Shown: one piece after another, positions 1-5,000 of the stretch
Layout: the number at the start of each line of letters is the position of its first letter
How positions within the stretch are numbered: position 1 is the first letter of the stretch
Source of the DNA: Desulfobacteraceae bacterium
GTDB taxonomy: Bacteria; Desulfobacterota; DSM-4660; Desulfatiglandales; B25-G16
Direction of reading: 5' to 3'
Assembly: GCA_030615565.1 (NCBI GenBank)
Contig: JAUWZC010000049.1
Coordinates: forward strand, 1 to 12,544
Length of the DNA: 12,544 nucleotides
Program-made: the position numbers and the translations under genes
Notes under the pieces: model-generated
What the model saw: only the letters and a program-made list of their open reading frames with translations
Told to the model about the DNA's origin: nothing
Database searches by the model: none

Positions 1-1
1 A

Positions 2-886
2 AGCCACCTACATATCTTTACCCCGGAAATCAGGGTTGAGATAGCCTTAAGACTTATAGATGCAGGTTTTACCAATATTGAAATACTTTCATGTATTCAT
101 CCAAAGGTATCCCCAGCAATGAATGAAGAGGCATTAAAAAAGATTACTCAAGATCTTGGCAGGGTCAATGACGTAAATCTAATTACACTTGTTCCAAATA
201 AGGCCGGCTATAAAAATTTTCTTGGCTATAACCTTGGCCCAGATGGTTACAATCATACCAGGGGAATATTCTTTTCTGCGATTGAGGCCCATAATATCGC
301 AAATTTAGGAAGGTCTTTAAAAGAGACAATTGATGAATATAAAATAATTATGAGAGATGCCTCTTCTCATAATATTAGGTTAATCGGCTACATCTCGGCT
401 GCATTTGGATACTTTAAACCGGAAAGCGACGTTCTTATCAAACCCGACCTTGACGAGGTAAACAATTATATAGATCTGCTCCTTGATCTTGGAGTTGATA
501 CAGTGACCCTTTCGGACCTGCAAGGGGTTGCAAATGAAGAAAGAACAAGGGAGATCTTTGAAACTATCCTGAACAAAAGAAAGGGAAAAGATATAGATAA
601 GTTGGGATATCACCCCCATAATGTAGTGGGGAAGGCGGCGATAGCCAACAGCAAAACCGTCTATGATTTAGGTATAAGGCGTTTCGATTCATCACTTGGT
701 GGAACCGGTGGCTGTGTTACAGGCGCCCCAGGTAATCAACCCACCGAGATGCTTGTCCATTTTTTCAATGAATCAGGGATTGAAACCGGACTTAATGAAA
801 AAAAGATTTTTTCCTTGACTGAAATGGTGAAAAAGGAATTATACGATAAAATTCCTCTCTCAAAGGATATAGGAAAAAGAATTTAA
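2..886 (+). CDS. HMG-CoA lyase-family protein, 5' end outside the window
   Basis: The frame is open from base 2 and starts with TPEIRVEIA, so the start codon lies upstream; the ATG at 119 is internal. Family members cleave or condense acyl-CoA/2-oxo acids in a TIM barrel with a divalent metal. Visible marks are LVPN after the third strand, the paired metal/catalytic histidines in GYHPHN (bases 605-622), and the GGTGGC loop whose Cys (713-715) matches the catalytic Cys of HMG-CoA lyases, followed by GAPGNQPTE and GIETGL. The first histidine loop differs from the usual HxHDTYGQ: the Asp is Asn and the rest is VVGK, closer to the HxHND loop of isopropylmalate-type enzymes. The exact substrate is therefore uncertain. 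It converges on the DUF6398 gene, with hairpins between them. Family assignment is firm; the specific reaction is inferred. Confidence 0.85.
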   Translation, partial: SHLHIFTPEIRVEIALRLIDAGFTNIEILSCIHPKVSPAMNEEALKKITQDLGRVNDVNLITLVPNKAGYKNFLGYNLGPDGYNHTRGIFFSAIEAHNIANLGRSLKETIDEYKIIMRDASSHNIRLIGYISAAFGYFKPESDVLIKPDLDEVNNYIDLLLDLGVDTVTLSDLQGVANEERTREIFETILNKRKGKDIDKLGYHPHNVVGKAAIANSKTVYDLGIRRFDSSLGGTGGCVTGAPGNQPTEMLVHFFNESGIETGLNEKKIFSLTEMVKKELYDKIPLSKDIGKRI

Positions 887-941
887 CCTTTTCAGCAGGA
901 TCAGCTTTAAGGTTTCCTCTTACCCAGATGGTGCATTACAT

Positions 942-975
942 ATTACACTTATATGGTTATACCCATTAGTGTAAT
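942..975. repeat. Perfect 8-bp inverted repeat (ATTACACT/AGTGTAAT)
   Basis: ATTACACT at 942-949 pairs with AGTGTAAT at 968-975. Inside it, ATGG and CCAT can extend the stem. Further ATTACA/TGTAAT words lie at 935-940 and 992-998. It sits between two convergent genes, so a weak bidirectional terminator is the simplest reading. The dense TGTAAT half-sites could also be a protein-binding cluster. Confidence 0.45.
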
Positions 976-1016
976 GGCCAATACATATTATGTGTAATGT
1001 CAAGTATTAAAAAGCG

Positions 1017-1048
1017 AAAAAAATGAGTGGCATCACTACCACCCACTC
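1017..1048 (-). terminator. Rho-independent terminator of the DUF6398 gene
   Basis: Reading the minus strand downstream of the stop codon, GAGTGG (1048-1043) pairs with CCACTC (1030-1025). One base separates the stem from a run of seven T residues (1023-1017). Stem plus U-tract about 40 bases after the stop is the classic layout. The 12-base loop is a little long. Confidence 0.6.
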
Positions 1049-1087
1049 CATTGCATTCCTGCCACATTATGAACTTTAAGCATTTTC

Positions 1088-1711
1088 CTATAAATCAAAC
1101 AAACCAAGTTGTTTGTCATTTTCTTTTTTCTCCTTTTTCTTATCTTCAGCGATTTTTCGATTGATCTTCGCTCGTCGTGCCTTTTTTTCCGCGATTTCTC
1201 GCTCTTTAGAGCGCTGCTGTTCGGCCATGAATTCTTCCAGTTCCTTTGTCTCTTCATCGTCGGCAGCTTCAACAACGAAATCAAGTTCTGTCAACATGCT
1301 TTTAGGAATTACTAAACCATTTGGCAGCTCAACCAGTGTTAGTGAATCAGATATCTTCGGGCTGCAGAAACCTTCAGCCCCCAATCCGAGGTTGCAAATA
1401 TTTTCAATATAAGACGCCTTAGAGCCGATTGTAGATTTTTTGGTGCCGAAGAAACCACAAATTGTGTCGGCTGTAAGAAAGAACTCACTTTCCGGGTCAA
1501 ATAAAAAATTCAGGCGGGCAATCACATAGACAATGGAGGCGGCCCATATCTCTTTGCTGCCCCTGGTTATAGAGATTTTCCGTTTCCTGTCTAACGTCTC
1601 ACACAGCTTCAGAGTATAACCGGCCAGCTCCTCATTCAAATGCTTGTCACAAAAACCCAACACAAGTTCCTTGATCTCAGCAAGTCTCTGCTTTTTTTCA
1701 GCCTCTTTCAT
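1088..1711 (-). CDS. DUF6398 domain protein with charged C-terminal tail
   Basis: A 207-residue protein. Residues 1-125 resemble the DUF6398 family: an N-terminal helix with FCDKHLNEE, then the conserved WAASIVYVIARLNFLFD segment (56-72) and a helix-turn-helix-like ICGFFGTKKSTIGSKA (84-99). Residues 145-200 are almost only Glu, Lys, Arg and Ala and probably form a single coiled coil or disordered basic tail, ending in GLFDL. The start has a Shine-Dalgarno AGAGGA about 8 bases upstream. The family's role is not known to me; the HTH-like stretch suggests nucleic-acid binding, which is inference. It appears monocistronic, with its own terminator at 1017-1048. Family recognition is from memory of the conserved WAA..Y..ARLNFLFD core. 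Confidence 0.75.
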   Translation of the reverse strand: MKEAEKKQRLAEIKELVLGFCDKHLNEELAGYTLKLCETLDRKRKISITRGSKEIWAASIVYVIARLNFLFDPESEFFLTADTICGFFGTKKSTIGSKASYIENICNLGLGAEGFCSPKISDSLTLVELPNGLVIPKSMLTELDFVVEAADDEETKELEEFMAEQQRSKEREIAEKKARRAKINRKIAEDKKKEKKENDKQLGLFDL

Positions 1712-1815
1712 GGTAATTTCCTCTAATATGCATTTGATACAATCTAATGACGATTTTCCTTCTTTGAAGCTTTTACCATTATTCTATTTTTCAGATATTC
1801 TTTCATCTATCTCTA

Positions 1816-1923
1816 TCAACCTACCGTTTCTACAAAATACGCTTCATCCCATATTTCAGCATTTTTGACAAACTTCTCTTGCACAAAGGAGTATTTCTCC
1901 AGAATGGCATTGTTCGAGGACAT
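1816..1923 (-). pseudogene. Possible remnant of an IS200-like tyrosine transposase (C-terminus)
   Basis: A 35-codon stretch ends with FVKNAEIWDEAYFVETVG and a stop. This resembles the W(S/D)xxYFV.TVG ending of IS200/IS605-family and REP-associated TnpA proteins, whose final helix follows the catalytic region. Nothing of the upstream HUH motif or catalytic tyrosine is recognisable, so only the tail remains. The match rests on one short motif and could be chance. Confidence 0.35.
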
Positions 1924-1968
1924 CTTTCCCATTTACTGTCAATCCGCCAATGAATTTTCTTTACACTA

Positions 1969-2130
1969 TCAATTAAGGAATCCGGCCACTTTATCTATAA
2001 CAAACAACTGTGGATCATGACACATATAAAAACAACGCTGATTTAGGTGCACTCAGTTATTCACTGCGGAAACCCAGCGTTTGGTTGCCGCTTGCTTTGC
2101 CTTTCTCTCAGCTGTCTTGTAGTCCTTTAT
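1969..2130 (-). pseudogene. Decayed C-terminus of a type III-like restriction (Res/helicase) subunit
   Basis: In the frame directly after the stop of the 138-residue gene, the translation reads IKDYKTAERKAKQAATKRWV then SAVNN, stop, then ends in FYMCHDPQLF. Restriction subunits of the type III-like DEAD helicase class end with a VKGY(K/R)..., then A..RWV.AVNNWG..G.W, then an F.VC.DP..L segment. The same order is present here. The in-frame TGA (2053-2055) falls exactly where the conserved Trp of NNW is expected, so it looks like a TGG-to-TGA nonsense change. There is no helicase or nuclease core upstream; the 138-residue gene lies there instead. Only this tail survives. Confidence 0.5.
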
Positions 2131-2547
2131 CTACATAATATACATTGTATCTACTCTGTCCTGCTGTTTTAGAAATTCAAGTTGTTTATCTATTGTCGAA
2201 AACCTGGAAAGGTCTAATTCCTCAAACTCATCAGCACTGGTATTCGTTTTCCTTACAACATTTTGAACAATATCCTCTAATTGTTTTTTTGAAATTTCAG
2301 GGACTCTGGTGATAGAGCTTTTCTGTGGGGCATCACTTACGATCTTGAAATTATAGCTTACCATTTCCAACATTCCATTGATCTTTTCTTTTGTTAATAT
2401 CCGATATTCAAAATGCTCACGACGCCCGGCTGTAGGACGAAAATAATAAAATTTATACAATCGTTCACCCTTTCTTATCCGCAATAAATATTGATCATGC
2501 TCGGGGTGTGGCTTTTTAGAGTTCACCCTTTTAACTCGCTTCTTCAT
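2131..2547 (-). CDS. Hypothetical protein, 138 residues
   Basis: I do not recognise this protein. The N-terminal 15 residues are very basic (KKRVKRVNSKKPHPEH). A segment with alternating aromatics (YLLRIRKGERLYKFYYF, residues 20-36) looks like beta strands. The C-terminal half (85-130) is acidic and helical. No signal peptide or membrane segment is visible. Its start at 2547 lacks a convincing Shine-Dalgarno, and a nearly perfect 12-bp inverted repeat lies 17 bases upstream. The stop is immediately followed in the same frame by the type III restriction-subunit relic, so the present C-terminus may itself be a junction product. It could be a real accessory protein or a remnant of a larger one. 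Confidence 0.45.
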   Translation of the reverse strand: MKKRVKRVNSKKPHPEHDQYLLRIRKGERLYKFYYFRPTAGRREHFEYRILTKEKINGMLEMVSYNFKIVSDAPQKSSITRVPEISKKQLEDIVQNVVRKTNTSADEFEELDLSRFSTIDKQLEFLKQQDRVDTMYIM

Positions 2548-2563
2548 AATATGAATTCAGAAA

Positions 2564-2597
2564 GGTCCCATATGACAAATACCTTCATAGTGGGACC
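2564..2597. repeat. Bulged 12-bp inverted repeat
   Basis: GGTCCCATATGA (2564-2575) pairs with TCATAGTGGGACC (2585-2597) with a single bulged G and a 9-base loop. It sits just upstream of the 138-residue gene. It could be an operator of that gene, a mobile-element end, or a hairpin in its leader. Confidence 0.5.
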
Positions 2598-2692
2598 AAA
2601 ATTTGCTCTAGAAACCACCTCTCGGTTTTTGCGGTTTTATAGTCAGGATAAGCTAAGATGTCACTTATAAATTATTAAGTTTATCTTTTCAG

Positions 2693-2721
2693 TTGACAAA
2701 AGTTGACAAATGGATTATTAT
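2693..2721 (+). promoter_or_regulatory. Predicted sigma-70-type promoter
   Basis: TTGACA (2693-2698), a 17-base spacer, then TATTAT (2716-2721): a consensus -35 and a 5/6 -10. A second TTGACA follows at 2703-2708 as part of a directly repeated AGTTGACAAA. Transcription would start near 2728, giving a roughly 215-base leader before the XRE-ImmA gene. Confidence 0.55.
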
Positions 2722-2809
2722 CTAATACCAAAAATTATCCTACCTTTTACTTACACGCAGTGTTAGCCAGATATTAAAATATTCCTATCTCAAAGGGGGA
2801 AGACCAACC

Positions 2810-2947
2810 TTGGATTCTGATAAAGGCTTACTGTGTCCACCGATTCTCAAGAATTGTAATAGTGATCTGTCAAACAGATCAATCTACCTTTTGACATATT
2901 ATTTGATGCCTAATCAACTAATTTTAACATACATAGAGGCATTATGA
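2810..2947 (+). CDS. Possible 45-residue leader peptide (uncertain)
   Basis: A TTG-initiated frame with a GGGGGA run about 10 bases upstream runs 45 codons and ends in a TGA that overlaps the ATG of the XRE-ImmA gene (ATGA). The residues begin LDSDKGLLCPPILKNCNSD and continue with a hydrophobic, tyrosine-rich end. The frame is open back to 2726 without an ATG. The overlap suggests translational coupling, but the start is poor, no family is recognised, and a frame this long can occur by chance in AT-rich DNA. Confidence 0.2.
   Translation: MDSDKGLLCPPILKNCNSDLSNRSIYLLTYYLMPNQLILTYIEAL
2863..2881. promoter_or_regulatory. Palindromic operator candidate upstream of XRE-ImmA
   Basis: TGATCTGT (2863-2870) and ACAGATCA (2874-2881) form a perfect 8-bp inverted repeat around CAA. 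It lies ten bases before a TTGACA hexamer (2891-2896) and 63 bases before the XRE-ImmA start. Position and symmetry suit autoregulation by the gene's own HTH domain. There is no U-tract directly after it, so a terminator is less likely. Confidence 0.45.
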
Positions 2948-4092
2948 AGAGAAACCGTCCCGATAAGGAATTAAATGTAAAGAAAATTGCTGAGAAGCTT
3001 GAGTCAATGGGATTATCCCAATCAAAGTTGGCTTCTGAACTTGGTGTCTCCAGACAGGTCGTTTCAAAATGGATGAAAAATGAAAAATTTCCTCACCCGG
3101 AGAAACTACTAAGGCTCGCACATATACTGAAGCTGTCATTTAATGAAATTGTTGTAAGATTAGCATCTGAGGAGGGACCGATAATCGCCTTCAGAAAGAA
3201 AGGCAGGCATAAGATTTCAGAGGATTACATTGAAGCTGCTAAATACATGGGCTCTCTTTTGGGAAAACTTGTACCTTATCTACCCTTCGATAACTTCTCC
3301 CGTCCTGCTTCTTTGATTGATCCAAAGCTGGATTATGAATACATTCATAAAATTACAAAAGAAATAAGAGCTAATATTGACGCCACCGGAACATCAGAAA
3401 TTTCTTTTCAAAGTCTTATATCTTTCTTCAATCAGTATCATGCTGTCATTATACCGGTTTTTTGGGGAACAAAAGATCAGCATGAAAATGCTTTACATAT
3501 TTATCTTCCAAAGACCATGACAACATGGATCTATCTGAACTTAGATAGCAAGATACACGATTTTAAATTCTGGATGGCGCATGAGTTAGGACATGTTAAA
3601 TCCCCTGATTTGAAAGGTGATGAGGCAGAGGATTTTGCGGATGCCTTTGCGGGAGCCCTCTTGATAGATGAAGAGACTGCCAAAAACGAATATATTCAAA
3701 TGTGCCGATTACGCACCATCCCTAAACAGATAAATCGATTAAGAAAAATTGCAGAAAAATTGGTTGTTTCACCGATAACCGTATATTATGAAATTAATAA
3801 ATATGCGAGGCATATAAACAGGTCTGAAATCGACCTCGAATCAAATAGCGCAATCTATAAAGCCGACACGGTCTTTAACAAGCAATTTGATACAGTATCT
3901 CAGTATTTGTTCGAAAACAAAAAACCCACAGCTTCCGAATATATATCCTGTCCGAAGAAGTTATTTCAAAGTCCCTTTTTTGATGCATTGAGATCATTTT
4001 TAAAAGAAAATAGGAAGTCTGCCGGGTTCATTCAGAGTATCCTTAATTTGCCTCTGGCAGATGCTCATTACTTATATGAAGAGCTCTGCTAA
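2944..4092 (+). CDS. XRE-family HTH fused to ImmA/IrrE metallopeptidase
   Basis: A 382-residue protein. Residues 11-66 form a cro/C1-type helix-turn-helix (GLSQSKLASELGVSRQVVSKW) that should bind DNA as a dimer. After a linker comes a COG2856 zinc peptidase: the HELGH zinc motif at 213-217 and a third ligand, probably E227, in DEAEDFADAFAGALLID. ImmA-type enzymes cleave repressors of mobile elements or TA-type loci; the natural target here is unknown. The C-terminal ~130 residues (from 255) are an extension without a motif I know. An AGAGG ribosome site lies 4 bases before the ATG. The stop overlaps the next ATG (TAATG), so it was translationally coupled to a PIN-like protein that is now truncated. 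Likely autoregulated through 2863-2881. Confidence 0.85.
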   Translation: MKRNRPDKELNVKKIAEKLESMGLSQSKLASELGVSRQVVSKWMKNEKFPHPEKLLRLAHILKLSFNEIVVRLASEEGPIIAFRKKGRHKISEDYIEAAKYMGSLLGKLVPYLPFDNFSRPASLIDPKLDYEYIHKITKEIRANIDATGTSEISFQSLISFFNQYHAVIIPVFWGTKDQHENALHIYLPKTMTTWIYLNLDSKIHDFKFWMAHELGHVKSPDLKGDEAEDFADAFAGALLIDEETAKNEYIQMCRLRTIPKQINRLRKIAEKLVVSPITVYYEINKYARHINRSEIDLESNSAIYKADTVFNKQFDTVSQYLFENKKPTASEYISCPKKLFQSPFFDALRSFLKENRKSAGFIQSILNLPLADAHYLYEELC

Positions 4093-4280
4093 TGCCTACC
4101 TGCAATATCATTGTAGATTCATGTTCATATTTTAGACTTGCCGATCTTCTTCCGTCCGGTGCCTTTTCCCACAAGCTCTTTCTCAGCCAGGCTGAACTTG
4201 TGATCGGCATAGCGGAGGAAAATCAGACCCAGGACCGGAACCGAATATTCAGAGGCCTTCAACTTGGAATTGGCCCTTAA
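4092..4280 (+). pseudogene. Truncated PIN-like partner gene fused to antisense hsdM sequence
   Basis: The first ~18 codons, MPTCNIIVDSCSYFRLAD, look like the first strand and helix of a PIN-like nuclease (IVDSCS in place of the usual (I/V)DTN/S). The start overlaps the upstream stop as TAATG, the sign of a genuine partner gene. From about base 4138 onward the DNA reads as type I hsdM on the opposite strand, so the remaining ~44 codons are antisense hsdM and not meaningful. The catalytic acidic residues of the rest of the domain are gone, so the product cannot be an active nuclease. Confidence 0.55.
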
Positions 4281-4334
4281 TTCATCTGCTGCATCCCAGA
4301 GTCTCTTTTCAATCTCGTTACTATTCTGAGCCAT
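4125..4334 (-). pseudogene. hsdM: 5' fragment of type I restriction-modification methyltransferase hsdM
   Basis: The 69 codons encode an almost textbook HsdM N-terminus: NEIEKRLWDAADELRANSKL, then ASEYSVPVLGLIFLRYADHKF, then KGTGRKKIGK. In intact HsdM the IGK is followed by ADYQA and some 400 further residues including the SAM and NPPF motifs. Here it becomes SKI and a stop. The start has AAGGAA 8 bases upstream. No specificity or restriction subunit remains nearby. It is certainly non-functional as a methyltransferase; the small N-terminal helical domain might at most be expressed. Confidence 0.85.
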
Positions 4335-4346
4335 TGAATTAATTCC

Positions 4347-4454
4347 TTATTCAACCTTTCCTTTTTGCATAATCTGTTTATTCCAGATCAGTTCCGTCTT
4401 CATCTGCGAGAAAGGATGCGGGTTATCCGGTCCATAGTGTACATTTTCAGTCAT
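4347..4454 (-). pseudogene. 35-codon fragment resembling the N-terminus of a type III-like Mod methyltransferase
   Basis: The ATG at 4454 has GGAGA 7 bases upstream. The peptide MTENVHYGPDNPHPFSQMKT ELIW resembles the start of Mod-type DNA methyltransferases that pair with type III-like restriction subunits and continue WEGKYDEYG. Here the sequence departs after the Trp (NKQIMQKGKVE) and stops 12 bases before the hsdM start, inside the hsdM ribosome site region. So a Mod start has been joined to an hsdM start. The family match is from memory of a short N-terminus and is moderate only. Confidence 0.45.
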
Positions 4455-4490
4455 GTGGTTTCTCCAGCTAAGAGCGGCGCTATTGGGTTG

Positions 4491-5000
4491 CTATTTCCAT
4501 CTTGCGATTCGAAGGGGATAGTCCAGGTTTTCGGATACCTCGACAAGCCGTTGCATGGAGTCGTCGGTGACCAGTATCAAATTGTATTGAATGGCCTGTG
4601 CTGAAATCCAGATATCATTCTCCTGGACGCCAAGCTTCTTGGCGCTTGTACGTTCAAAAAGATCTTCCGGCCATTTTGTGGTCAATATTCCTCGACGATT
4701 TTTTGGTGAATATTTCTTAAACAATTCTGCCCTCAAATCCGAATAAGGACCAACGGTGTGCGTATCAATATCAAGAACGAGTGGGAACCGGGACATTTCG
4801 CTCCTGACATCATTCTGAAGAGCTATATCCATTGTTGGAGCTATCTTCAGTCCATATTCTATTTCTGCCAGGACGATAGTGGATATCCAGACTGGAGACT
4901 GAGAGAGGCTCGCGAAAAAAGCTTTGGCTCTATTATGCTCGAAGTGCCGCGCATTCCAAAGAACACTGATTGCATTCGTATCAAAAAGGTATCCGTCCAT
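4491..5000 (-). CDS. PIN-domain nuclease (VapC-like)
   Basis: A 169-residue protein with the full set of PIN acidic residues: D7 in YLFDTNAIS, E46 in LAEIEYG, D129 in QENDIWISAQA, and D146/D147 in LVTDDS. PIN domains coordinate Mg2+ and usually cut single-stranded RNA, as in VapC toxins. Residues 80-122 form an insertion longer than in most VapC proteins (about 130-140 residues). Its ATG overlaps the stop of the methyltransferase gene (ATGA), so the two are translationally coupled. No VapB-like antitoxin is present; the operon partners are a DNA methyltransferase and a MerR-like regulator. This suggests a role as the effector of a modification-coupled system rather than a plain toxin-antitoxin pair. 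That role is inferred; the PIN fold is firm. Confidence 0.85.
   Translation of the reverse strand: MDGYLFDTNAISVLWNARHFEHNRAKAFFASLSQSPVWISTIVLAEIEYGLKIAPTMDIALQNDVRSEMSRFPLVLDIDTHTVGPYSDLRAELFKKYSPKNRRGILTTKWPEDLFERTSAKKLGVQENDIWISAQAIQYNLILVTDDSMQRLVEVSENLDYPLRIARWK

Larger units (their letters stand above)
1712..2130. other. 419-base interval of coding debris
   Basis: No intact gene. On the minus strand, bases 1969-2130 translate into the degraded tail of a type III-like restriction subunit and 1816-1923 into what looks like the end of an IS200-type transposase. Both are listed separately. Bases 1712-1760 must hold the promoter of the DUF6398 gene, but I see no clear -35/-10 pair. Confidence 0.5.
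2548..2943. other. 396-base divergent regulatory interval
   Basis: It separates the minus-strand 138-residue gene from the plus-strand XRE-ImmA gene. It holds a bulged inverted repeat (2564-2597), a good sigma-70-type promoter (2693-2721), an 8-bp palindrome (2863-2881), a second TTGACA (2891-2896) and an open frame overlapping the next gene by ATGA. These are listed separately. Confidence 0.6.

Noticed and set aside
2863..2890. The TGATCTGT/ACAGATCA hairpin as a terminator of a small RNA from the 2693 promoter
   Set aside because: The T-run comes about 6 bases after the stem and is only four bases long, so an operator is a better explanation.
4140..4280. The rest of the 62-codon frame after the PIN-like start as a functional domain
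   Set aside because: It is the antisense of a clear HsdM N-terminus, so the amino acids carry no independent meaning.
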